NCBI GenBank assembly: GCA_007131945.1
Contig: SLPP01000376.1
Location: 1-5,466 of the forward strand
Direction of reading: 5' to 3'
Origin: Paracoccaceae bacterium
GTDB taxonomy: Bacteria > Pseudomonadota > Alphaproteobacteria > Rhodobacterales > Rhodobacteraceae
DNA length: 5,466 nucleotides
Shown here one piece after another: positions 1 through 5,466 of this stretch; the first letter of the stretch is position 1, and each line of letters starts with the position of its first letter. Below the pieces are notes generated by a model, which did no database searches, had not been told where the DNA came from, and saw only the letters and a list, made by a program, of their open reading frames with translations. Made by a program: the position numbers and the translations under genes.

Positions 1-29
1 CACAAAACATGGCCAAGATGCCGAAGACA

Positions 30-34
30 GGGGG
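30..34 (+). promoter_or_regulatory. Ribosome binding site of the ABC ATPase gene
   Basis: A run of five G (AGGGGG context) lies five bases before the GTG at 40. It is a moderate Shine-Dalgarno match. It supports the GTG start because the same frame upstream to the window edge contains no other ATG, GTG or TTG. Confidence 0.55.
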
Positions 35-39
35 TAAGC

Positions 40-1152
40 GTGAGCAAAGCGGGTAACGACCGCGGCTTCGTCGTATTCGACAGGGTCCAGAAAAGCTACG
101 ACGGCGAGACGCTGGTCGTGAAGGATCTCAACCTCGACATCGCCAAGGGCGAGTTCCTCACCATGCTCGGCCCCTCGGGCTCGGGCAAGACGACCTGCCT
201 GATGATGCTCGCCGGCTTCGAGACGGCGACGCATGGCGAGATCCTGCTCGACGGCCGGCCGATCAACAACATCCCGCCGCACAAGCGCGGGATCGGCATG
301 GTGTTCCAGAACTACGCCCTTTTCCCGCACATGACGGTGGGCGAGAACCTGTCCTTTCCGCTGGAAGTGCGCGGGATGTCGAAGTCGCAGCGCGAGGCCA
401 AGGTCAAGCGCGCGCTCGACATGGTGCAGATGGGCGCCTTCATCAACCGCCGGCCGGCGCAGCTCTCGGGCGGCCAGCAGCAGCGCATCGCGCTGGCCCG
501 GGCGCTCGTCTTCGAACCCGAGGTCGTGCTGATGGACGAACCGCTCGGCGCGCTCGACAAGCAGCTGCGCGAGCACATGCAGTTCGAGATCACGAAACTC
601 GCGCACGATCTCGGCATCACCACGGTCTATGTCACCCATGACCAGACCGAGGCGCTGACCATGTCGGACAATGTCGCGGTGTTCAACGACGGCGTGATCC
701 AGCAGCTCGCCCCGCCCGACAAGCTCTACGAGGAGCCGCAGAACAGCTTCGTCGCCCAGTTCATCGGCGAGAACAACACGCTCGACGGCACGGTGAAGGA
801 GATCAACGGCGAGGTCGCGGTGGTCGAGCTCGACGGCGGCGCGCTGATCGACGCGCGGCCGGTGAATGTCTCGCGACCGGGCGAGCGCACCCGCGTCTCG
901 ATCCGGCCCGAACGGGTCGAGGCGAACAAGGACCGGCTGCAGGCGGGCGCGCACACGATCGAGGCCGAGGTGATCGAGTTCATCTACATGGGCGACGTGT
1001 TCCGCACCAAGCTGAAGGTCGCGGGCAACGAAAACTTCATCATGAAGACCCGCAACGCGCCCGACCAGATGCGTCACGCGCCGGGCTCGGTGATCGAGAT
1101 CGGCTGGCTGCCGAAGGACTGCCGCGCGCTGGACCTTCCGCAAGCCGGTTGA
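40..1152 (+). CDS. PotA-like ABC transporter ATP-binding protein (spermidine/putrescine import family)
   Basis: This is the ATPase subunit of an ABC importer. It hydrolyses ATP on the cytoplasmic face of the membrane to drive uptake through the two permeases encoded downstream. All nucleotide-binding motifs are present: Walker A GPSGSGKT (residues 44-51), Q-loop Gln90, signature LSGGQQQR (142-149), Walker B VVLMDEP with catalytic Glu167, D-loop LGALD (169-173) and switch His200. Residues from about 245 to 366 form the C-terminal TOBE-type regulatory region, including an IRPERV segment near 288-293. The length of 370 residues is normal for PotA/MalK-type ATPases. The start is GTG; the conserved FxxVxKSY strand begins at residue 13, so a later start would cut into the fold. 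It is the first gene of the operon, 86 bases before the binding-protein gene. PotA-family membership is clear. The substrate cannot be read from this subunit. Confidence 0.95.
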   Translation: MSKAGNDRGFVVFDRVQKSYDGETLVVKDLNLDIAKGEFLTMLGPSGSGKTTCLMMLAGFETATHGEILLDGRPINNIPPHKRGIGMVFQNYALFPHMTVGENLSFPLEVRGMSKSQREAKVKRALDMVQMGAFINRRPAQLSGGQQQRIALARALVFEPEVVLMDEPLGALDKQLREHMQFEITKLAHDLGITTVYVTHDQTEALTMSDNVAVFNDGVIQQLAPPDKLYEEPQNSFVAQFIGENNTLDGTVKEINGEVAVVELDGGALIDARPVNVSRPGERTRVSIRPERVEANKDRLQAGAHTIEAEVIEFIYMGDVFRTKLKVAGNENFIMKTRNAPDQMRHAPGSVIEIGWLPKDCRALDLPQAG

Positions 1153-1188
1153 AGCCTGCGCCGGCGCCGCCGGACAGGCCGACGAACC

Positions 1189-1212
1189 CGCCGGGGCGGA
1201 AAGAACCCGGCG
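1189..1212 (+). promoter_or_regulatory. Stem-loop upstream of the binding-protein gene
   Basis: CGCCGGG at 1189-1195 is an exact inverted copy of CCCGGCG at 1206-1212. This gives a 7-bp all-GC stem with a 10-base purine-rich loop (GCGGAAAGAA). It lies in the 86-base gap between ATPase and binding protein, 14 bases before the Shine-Dalgarno sequence. No T-tract follows, so it is not a classical terminator. A role as a 5' mRNA stabiliser or processing boundary is inferred. In DNA this GC-rich, a 7-bp repeat can also occur by chance. Confidence 0.4.
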
Positions 1213-1226
1213 CGAATGGACCAACC

Positions 1227-1234
1227 AAGGAGGT
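1227..1234 (+). promoter_or_regulatory. Strong ribosome binding site deciding the binding-protein start
   Basis: AAGGAGGT is a near-perfect Shine-Dalgarno sequence, ending four bases before the ATG at 1239. It fixes the start there. The reading frame is open back to a TTG at 1149, but that would add 30 proline-rich residues ahead of an obvious signal peptide. It is the strongest ribosome site in the operon, in keeping with high demand for the binding protein. Confidence 0.9.
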
Positions 1235-1238
1235 AATC

Positions 1239-2351
1239 ATGGTCTCGAAACTGAAACTTCTGGGGATCGGCACCGCCGCCAGCGTGATCGCGCTGGGCGC
1301 GGCGCAGGCGCAAGCGCAGGAATCCGTCTCCCTCACCATCGTCTCCTGGGGCGGCGCCTACACGGCGAGCCAGGTGCGCGCCTATCACGAGCCGTGGATG
1401 GAGAAGAATCCGCATGTGCGGATCATCAACGACGACGGCTCGGCCAACGCGCTCGCGGGTCTGCGCGCGCAGAGCCAGGCGGGCAACGTCACCTGGGATC
1501 TCGTCGACATGCTGCCCTCGGACGCGCAGCTCGCCTGCGACGAGGGGATCATCCTCGAGATCGACCATGACGCGGTGCTCGCCGCCGCGCCCGACGGAAC
1601 GCCGCCGACCGAGGACTTCCTGCCCGGCTCGCTCGGCGACTGCTTCATTCCGCAGATCGTCTACTCGACGGTGCTGACCTTCCGCCCGGATGCCTTCCCG
1701 GCGGACAACCAGCCCTCGTCGATCGCCGATCTCTTCGATGTCGAGAACTTCCCCGGCCGCCGCGCGCTGCAGGATCGCCCGGGCACCAATCTCGAATGGG
1801 CGCTCTATGCCGATGGCGTCGATCCCGACGACATCTACGACGTGCTGGCGACGCCCGAGGGCGTGGACCGCGCCTTCGCCAAGCTCGACACGATCAAGGA
1901 CCACATCATCTTCTGGACCGAGGGCGCGCAGGCCCCGCAGCTTCTGGCCGACGGCGAGGTTGCCTTCGCCACCGGCTACAACGGCCGGATGTTCGACGCG
2001 ATCGAGGTCGAGGGCATGAATGCCGAGATCATCTGGGACGGCCAGGTGGTCGAATGGGACGGCTGGGTGGTGCCCGCCGGCGGGCGCAACCTCGACGCGG
2101 TGATGGAGTATCTCTATTTCGCCACCGACACCCAGCGGCTCGCCGACCAGGCGAAGTTCATCTCCTACGGCCCGGCGCGCGCCTCCTCGGCGGCGCTGGT
2201 GGGCGAGCATGCCGATCTCGGCATCGACATGGCCCCGCACATGCCGACCGCGCCCGAGAACTACTTCTCGCCGATCATCCTGGATAACGACTTCTGGTCG
2301 GATTACGGCGACGAGCTGCGCGAGCGCTTCGCCACCTGGATGCTGCAGTAG
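1239..2351 (+). CDS. PotD-like periplasmic solute-binding protein of the ABC importer
   Basis: This is the extracellular solute-binding protein that captures the ligand in the periplasm and delivers it to the permeases. Residues 1-26 are a Sec signal peptide: Lys at 4 and 6, a hydrophobic core from about 7 to 21, and AQA sites allowing cleavage after Ala24 or Ala26. There is no lipobox cysteine, so the mature protein should be soluble. The mature part starts with the VSWGGAY strand (35-41) typical of the PotD/PotF group (COG0687). It keeps the two-lobe hallmarks DLVDMLPSD (87-95), a GYNGR turn (246-250) and WDGWVVPAG (273-281). Only two cysteines occur, Cys100 and Cys135, both in the mature domain, and they may form a disulfide. 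The length of 370 residues is normal for the family. From memory of PotD, ligand Asp257 would align with Asp274 and Trp229 with Tyr247. A polyamine-type ligand is therefore plausible but not shown; another amine or opine-like solute is possible. Confidence 0.92.
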   Translation: MVSKLKLLGIGTAASVIALGAAQAQAQESVSLTIVSWGGAYTASQVRAYHEPWMEKNPHVRIINDDGSANALAGLRAQSQAGNVTWDLVDMLPSDAQLACDEGIILEIDHDAVLAAAPDGTPPTEDFLPGSLGDCFIPQIVYSTVLTFRPDAFPADNQPSSIADLFDVENFPGRRALQDRPGTNLEWALYADGVDPDDIYDVLATPEGVDRAFAKLDTIKDHIIFWTEGAQAPQLLADGEVAFATGYNGRMFDAIEVEGMNAEIIWDGQVVEWDGWVVPAGGRNLDAVMEYLYFATDTQRLADQAKFISYGPARASSAALVGEHADLGIDMAPHMPTAPENYFSPIILDNDFWSDYGDELRERFATWMLQ

Positions 2352-2359
2352 TGTCCTTT

Positions 2360-2390
2360 CGGCCGGGGCGCGCGACGCGCGCCCCGGCCG
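2360..2390 (+). promoter_or_regulatory. Long perfect hairpin after the binding-protein stop codon
   Basis: GGCCGGGGCGCGC at 2361-2373 is an exact inverted copy of 2377-2389, separated by GAC. C2360 and G2390 extend the stem to 14 bp. It starts nine bases after the TAG of the binding-protein gene. No T-tract follows (GCTTCACC), so it is not a standard intrinsic terminator. Hairpins between a binding-protein gene and its permease genes are known to protect the upstream message from 3' exonucleases, as in malE-malF. The same function here is inferred, and partial transcription termination is the alternative. Confidence 0.8.
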
Positions 2391-2400
2391 GCTTCACCAA

Positions 2401-2429
2401 GCGGTCCGGATCCCGCGGACCGGAACCGC
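2401..2429 (+). promoter_or_regulatory. Second intercistronic stem-loop
   Basis: GCGGTCCGG at 2401-2409 pairs with CCGGAACCGC at 2420-2429, giving nine base pairs with one bulged A and a 10-base loop. A competing register is CGGTCCG (2402-2408) with CGGACCG (2416-2422), seven pairs and a 7-base loop. It lies 10 bases after the long hairpin. It may extend the same stabilising element. Function is inferred. Confidence 0.5.
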
Positions 2430-2439
2430 CCACAGCGCG

Positions 2440-2455
2440 CGCCGGCATGCCGGCG
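2440..2455 (+). promoter_or_regulatory. 16-base perfect palindrome just before the permease ribosome site
   Basis: CGCCGGCATGCCGGCG is a perfect palindrome. As RNA it gives a 6-bp GC stem with a CATG loop, ending seven bases before the permease Shine-Dalgarno GGAG. It could dampen translation of the permease gene or be the last of three stabilising hairpins. As DNA it could be an operator for a dimeric regulator, though a site inside an operon makes that less likely. Confidence 0.5.
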
Positions 2456-2462
2456 AACGGAC

Positions 2463-2466
2463 GGAG
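2463..2466 (+). promoter_or_regulatory. Ribosome binding site of the first permease gene
   Basis: GGAG lies eight bases before the ATG at 2475. It is weaker than the site of the binding-protein gene and follows three stem-loops, which fits lower permease synthesis. Confidence 0.65.
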
Positions 2467-2474
2467 CACCACCA

Positions 2475-3776
2475 ATGGCACAGGCTGACGCAGGCGCACT
2501 GGCTTCCCCGGCAGCGACAGGCCGGCCGGAACGGCTGCGGACCGCCGACGGCGTGCCGCTGAAGGCGGCGCTGCGCCGCGCCGAGCGGCGGCGCAAGATC
2601 GCGGCCTTCTTCCTGGTCGCGCCGCTTCTCTTCTTCATCCTGACCTTCTTCGTCTTCCCGATCGCCCAGATGATGTGGCGCAGCGTCGACAACCCGCAGG
2701 TCGTCCGCGCCCTGCCGCAGACGCTCGAGGCGCTGCAGGGCTGGGATGGCGAGGGGCTGCCCGGCGAGCCGGTCTTCGCCGCGCTGCACGCCGATTTCAT
2801 GGCCGACATGGAGCGCCCGCGCGCCGAACAGGCGACCGGGCCGCTGGCCGTGCGGCTGAACTACGAGCTTTCCGCCGCGCGCAGCGCCATCACCCGCACC
2901 GCCCGGCAGGTGGACGGCTTCACCGCGCCCTATCGCGAGGCCTTCCTCGATTCGCACCGGCTCTGGGGCGATCCGGAACTCTGGCGCATCATCCAGCGCG
3001 AGGGGCGGCCGCTGACCACCTCCTACTACGTCGCCGCGCTCGACCGCGAATTCGACAGCGCAGGCAATGTCGTGCAGCGCGACGAGGGGCGGCGGATCTA
3101 CGTGCCGCTCTTCATCCGCACCATCCTGCTCTCGGTCGCGATCACCTTCCTGACCTTCGCCCTCGGCTTCCCGATCGCCTATTACCTGTCGATCCTGCCG
3201 ATGCGCTATGCCAGCCTGCTGATGATCTGCGTGCTCCTGCCGTTCTGGACCTCGCTTCTGGTGCGCACCTCGGCCTGGATCGTGCTTTTGCAGCAGCAAG
3301 GCGTGATCAACTCGGCGCTCGTCGCCATGGGGATCATCGGCGATGACGGGCGCATCGCGATGATCTACAACATGACCGGCACGATCGTCGCCATGACGCA
3401 TATCCTGCTGCCCTTCATGGTCCTGCCGCTCTACTCGGTCATGCGCACCATCCCGCCCAGCTACATGCGCGCCGCGAGGAGCCTCGGCGCCACGCCCTGG
3501 ACGGCCTTCCGCCGGGTCTATTTCCCGCAGACCCTGCCCGGGATCGGCGCCGGCGGCGTGCTCGTCTTCATCATCTCGATCGGCTACTACATCACCCCGG
3601 CGCTGGTCGGCGGGCAGTCGGGCCGGATGATCTCGAACGAGATCGCGCGCCACATGCAGCAATCGCTCAACTGGGGCCTCGCCGCCGCGCTGGGCTCGAT
3701 GCTGCTCGTCGGCGTTCTGGTGCTCTACTGGCTCTACAACCGGCTGGTCGGCGCCGACAGCCTGAAATTCGGCTGA
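2475..3776 (+). CDS. PotB-like ABC transporter permease with enlarged first periplasmic region
   Basis: This is an inner-membrane permease subunit, one half of the translocation channel; its partner is the permease encoded directly downstream. The first 41 residues are cytoplasmic and rich in Arg and Ala. Membrane segment 1 spans about 42-66. Five more follow at about 211-236, 245-272, 299-322, 355-378 and 399-420. The EAA-loop that docks on the ATPase is at about 332-357, with core AARSLGATPW and the FPQTLPGI ending. The protein is 433 residues, against roughly 275 for E. coli PotB. The extra length is mostly residues 67-208 between segments 1 and 2, which are polar and would face the periplasm; the N-terminal tail is also longer. 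That region is charged and has no cysteine. I do not recognise it as a known domain. ATG 2475 is chosen because it has a ribosome site and no stronger candidate lies before segment 1. Permease identity is certain; the assignment to the PotB side comes from gene order and overall similarity. Confidence 0.93.
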   Translation: MAQADAGALASPAATGRPERLRTADGVPLKAALRRAERRRKIAAFFLVAPLLFFILTFFVFPIAQMMWRSVDNPQVVRALPQTLEALQGWDGEGLPGEPVFAALHADFMADMERPRAEQATGPLAVRLNYELSAARSAITRTARQVDGFTAPYREAFLDSHRLWGDPELWRIIQREGRPLTTSYYVAALDREFDSAGNVVQRDEGRRIYVPLFIRTILLSVAITFLTFALGFPIAYYLSILPMRYASLLMICVLLPFWTSLLVRTSAWIVLLQQQGVINSALVAMGIIGDDGRIAMIYNMTGTIVAMTHILLPFMVLPLYSVMRTIPPSYMRAARSLGATPWTAFRRVYFPQTLPGIGAGGVLVFIISIGYYITPALVGGQSGRMISNEIARHMQQSLNWGLAAALGSMLLVGVLVLYWLYNRLVGADSLKFG

Positions 3777-3780
3777 GGAG
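3775..3780 (+). promoter_or_regulatory. Ribosome binding site of the second permease gene, overlapping the upstream stop
   Basis: GAGGAG shares its first two bases with the TGA stop of the first permease and lies nine bases before the ATG at 3790. With only 13 bases between the two genes, translation of the permeases is probably coupled, giving equal amounts of each. Confidence 0.8.
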
Positions 3781-3789
3781 ACGCGCACC

Positions 3790-4641
3790 ATGGCCCTTCC
3801 CGCCTATGCCACGACGAAGGACAAGGTCTGGTACTACACCTTCCGGGTGATCTGTTTCGCGATCTTCTTCTTCCTGCTGGCGCCGATCATCGTGATGATC
3901 CCGCTGAGCTTCAACGCCCAGCCCTTCTTCTCCTTCACCCGCGAGATGCTGACCCTCAACCCCGAGGGCTACAGCCTGCGCTGGTACCGCGACTTCCTCG
4001 GCTCGGACAGCTGGATGCGGTCGATCCGCAACTCCTTCTTCATCGGCATCCTGGCGACGATCCTGGCCACCACGCTGGGCACCGTCGCCGCGCTCGGCCT
4101 GTCGCGGTCCGAGATGCCCTACAAGGGCGCGATCATGGCGATCCTGATCTCGCCGATGATCGTGCCCTTGATCATCTCGGCGGCGGGGATGTTCTTCTTC
4201 TTCTCGCAGATCGGCATCTCGGGCACCTTCCTCGGCGTGGTGCTGGCCCATGCCGCGCTCGGCACGCCCTTCGTCATCATCACCGTGACCGCGACGCTGG
4301 TCGGCTTCGACCAGTCGCTGATCCGCGCCGCCGCCAGCCTCGGCGCCTCGCCGACGCGGACCTTCTTCAAGATCACCATGCCGCTGATCCTGCCCGGCGT
4401 GATCTCGGGCGCGCTCTTTGCCTTCATCACCTCCTTCGACGAGATCGTCATCGTCCTCTTCGTCGCCGGGCCGGAACAGCGCACCATCCCGCGCGAGATG
4501 TGGTCGGGCATCCGCGAGGATATCAGCCCGACGATCCTCGCCGTGGCGACGCTGATGGTGGCGCTGTCGGTGCTGCTCCTCGTCGCGATCGAGCTGCTGC
4601 GCCGGCGCAGCGAGCGCCTGCGCGGCCTGACGCCGAGCTGA
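3790..4641 (+). CDS. PotC-like ABC transporter permease
   Basis: This is the second inner-membrane permease, which pairs with the upstream one to form the channel. Six membrane segments are visible at about 15-40, 80-105, 112-138, 144-168, 200-222 and 248-270. The EAA-loop that contacts the ATPase is at about 179-203, with core RAAASLGAS and the MPLILPGV ending. The SFDEIVI stretch at 215-221 is characteristic of PotC-type permeases (COG1177). At 283 residues it has the normal length, with no insertion like that in its partner. The short periplasmic stretch after segment 1 (about 41-79) carries the SLRWYRDFLG motif usual for this family. The C-terminus is cytoplasmic and basic (RRRSERLRG). 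It is the last gene of the operon. Substrate is undetermined; a polyamine or similar cation is the family expectation. Confidence 0.94.
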   Translation: MALPAYATTKDKVWYYTFRVICFAIFFFLLAPIIVMIPLSFNAQPFFSFTREMLTLNPEGYSLRWYRDFLGSDSWMRSIRNSFFIGILATILATTLGTVAALGLSRSEMPYKGAIMAILISPMIVPLIISAAGMFFFFSQIGISGTFLGVVLAHAALGTPFVIITVTATLVGFDQSLIRAAASLGASPTRTFFKITMPLILPGVISGALFAFITSFDEIVIVLFVAGPEQRTIPREMWSGIREDISPTILAVATLMVALSVLLLVAIELLRRRSERLRGLTPS

Positions 4642-4656
4642 GCCGCCAGGCGCCGG

Positions 4657-5466
4657 TCAGGTGCCGCAGAAGGTCACGTAGGGGCCGAAATCCTCGGGCG
4701 CCGGGCCTTCGAGATCGGCAAGATCGGGCCGCGGCGTGAAGGGGGCGGAAAGCGCCGCCAGCAGCCGCCGCGTCGGCGCCATGTCGCCCGCCTGCGCCGC
4801 CGCCAGCGCCTCCTCGACGCGGTGATTGCGGGCGATGTAGACCGGGTTCACCGCCTCGATCCGCGCCGCCGCCGCCTCGGCCCCGCCGGGCTCGCCTGCG
4901 ATCCGCGCGCGCCAGTCGGCAAGCCAGTCGGCAAGGCCCGGCGCGCCCTTCGCCTGCGCCCAGAGCGCGGTGTCGCCGCCGCGCGCGGCGGCGGCGAGGC
5001 TGCGGAAACCCTGGGTGAAATCCGCCCGCGCCGCGGCCAGAAGCTCAAGGAAAGCGTCGATCCGCGCCTCGTCCTCCGCCACCGGCTCGGCGATGCCGAG
5101 CTTCGCCGCGAAGCGCGCGCGCCGCGCCCTTTCGAAGATCCCCGGCGCGGCCTCGATCGCCGCCTGCGCCGCGGGCAGCGCCTTCTCGGGATCCTCGGCG
5201 ATCAGCGGCAGGAGCGTCTCGGCCAGCCGCGCGAGGTTCCATTGCGCCAGCACCGGCTGGCGGCCATAGGCGTAGCGGCCGAACGTGTCGATCGAGCTGA
5301 ACACCGCCATCGGGTCGTAGGCGTCGAGGAAGGCGCAGGGGCCGTAATCGATCGTCTCGCCCGAGATCGCGGTGTTGTCGGTGTTCATCACCCCGTGCAC
5401 GAAACCGACCGCCATCCAGTGCGCGACGAGCTTCATGGTCCGCTCGATCACCCGCTCGAGAAAGCG
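4657..5466 (-). CDS. selO: SelO (YdiU) protein adenylyltransferase, C-terminal part, cut by the window edge
   Basis: SelO is a pseudokinase-fold enzyme that transfers AMP from ATP to Ser, Thr or Tyr of target proteins and is linked to redox stress. The window holds the last 269 residues; the frame stays open to base 5466, so the start and the N-terminal ATP-binding lobe lie outside. A full protein is about 470-490 residues. Visible motifs are HGVMNTDN (5397-5374), with catalytic-loop Asp at 5377-5379 and metal-binding Asn at 5374-5376, and TIDYGP with the DFG-like Asp at 5347-5349. The ten-residue spacing between these two Asp matches the D252/D262 pair of Pseudomonas SelO. GRYAYGRQPVLAQWNLARLAE and the ending TFCGT are also typical. 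The third-from-last Cys (4666-4668) sits where eukaryotic SelO has selenocysteine and E. coli SelO has redox-active Cys476. An in-frame GTG at 5449-5451 is internal and not the start. The gene converges on the transporter operon; no functional link is evident. Confidence 0.95.
   Translation of the reverse strand, partial: RFLERVIERTMKLVAHWMAVGFVHGVMNTDNTAISGETIDYGPCAFLDAYDPMAVFSSIDTFGRYAYGRQPVLAQWNLARLAETLLPLIAEDPEKALPAAQAAIEAAPGIFERARRARFAAKLGIAEPVAEDEARIDAFLELLAAARADFTQGFRSLAAAARGGDTALWAQAKGAPGLADWLADWRARIAGEPGGAEAAAARIEAVNPVYIARNHRVEEALAAAQAGDMAPTRRLLAALSAPFTPRPDLADLEGPAPEDFGPYVTFCGT
4911..4934. repeat. 12-base tandem duplication inside selO
   Basis: GCCAGTCGGCAA occurs twice back to back. 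Read on the - strand it encodes the repeated tetrapeptide LADW-LADW in the C-terminal helical part of SelO, just before RARIAGEP. The frame is kept. It looks like a small slippage duplication or simply a repeated helix turn. Confidence 0.75.

Noticed and set aside
1..39. Possible 3' end of an upstream gene (a frame ending TAA at 35-37, another ending TAA at 54-56)
   Set aside because: Only about a dozen codons are visible with no recognisable protein ending, so neither can be supported. No promoter is discernible here either.
1158..1167. GCGCCGGCGC palindrome just after the ATPase stop
   Set aside because: It is short and made only of G and C, so it is readily expected by chance in this composition.
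1149..1238. In-frame extension of the binding protein to a TTG at 1149, overlapping the ATPase stop
   Set aside because: It would put 30 proline-rich residues before a clear signal peptide; the ATG at 1239 has a near-perfect ribosome site.
1074..2240. Long open frame on the - strand opposite the binding-protein gene (388 codons)
   Set aside because: The product is a low-complexity Arg/Gly/His-rich sequence with no recognisable motif, antisense to a well-supported gene. Such frames are expected in DNA with GC-rich third codon positions.
2394..3791. Long open frame on the - strand opposite the first permease gene (465 codons)
   Set aside because: The Arg/Asp/His-rich product mirrors the codon bias of the permease, with no motif or credible start context. 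It also crosses the intercistronic hairpins.
4649..4665. Hairpin GGCGCC/GGTGCC at the convergent gene junction as a terminator
   Set aside because: It is only six pairs with a G-T wobble, has no T-tract, and its pairing is worse on the - strand.
4790..5010. GCC/GCG-rich runs in selO as a repeat array
   Set aside because: They are simply alanine and arginine codons in a GC-rich helical region, with no regular period beyond the separate 12-base duplication.

Overview
This is a GC-rich bacterial window with strong G/C preference at third codon positions. It looks like an alphaproteobacterium, most likely of the Rhodobacteraceae/Paracoccaceae type. That placement rests on base composition, protein character and the FCGT ending of the SelO protein; no marker gene is present, so it is an inference.

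Positions 40-4641 hold one complete four-gene ABC import operon on the + strand, in the order ATPase, periplasmic binding protein, permease, permease. The proteins belong to the spermidine/putrescine (PotA, PotD, PotB, PotC) branch. The binding protein is secreted through a Sec signal peptide and captures the solute in the periplasm. The two permeases form the membrane channel, and the ATPase (Walker A, Q-loop, signature, Walker B and H-loop all intact, plus a C-terminal TOBE region) drives transport as a dimer. The substrate is probably a polyamine or a related small organic cation, but the sequence alone does not fix it.

The gaps inside the operon are structured. The binding-protein gene is flanked by inverted repeats: one stem-loop upstream (1189-1212) and three in a row downstream (2360-2390, 2401-2429, 2440-2455). 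The first downstream hairpin has a perfect all-GC stem of 13 bp, extendable to 14, and no T-tract. This looks like an mRNA stabilising or processing arrangement that would let the binding protein be made in excess over the permeases. The first permease is also unusual: it carries about 140 residues between its first and second membrane segments, where a typical PotB has a short loop.

Positions 4657-5466 (- strand, running off the right edge) encode the C-terminal 269 residues of SelO (YdiU), the pseudokinase-fold protein adenylyltransferase. The active-site NTDN and DYG motifs and the third-from-last Cys are visible. It converges on the transport operon with only 15 bases between stop codons and no evident terminator.

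Nothing in the window amounts to a new biological system. It is a standard transporter operon plus a housekeeping-type gene, and the points of interest are the RNA structures, the enlarged permease loop and the cysteine arrangement in SelO. No tRNA, rRNA, CRISPR array or mobile element was seen.
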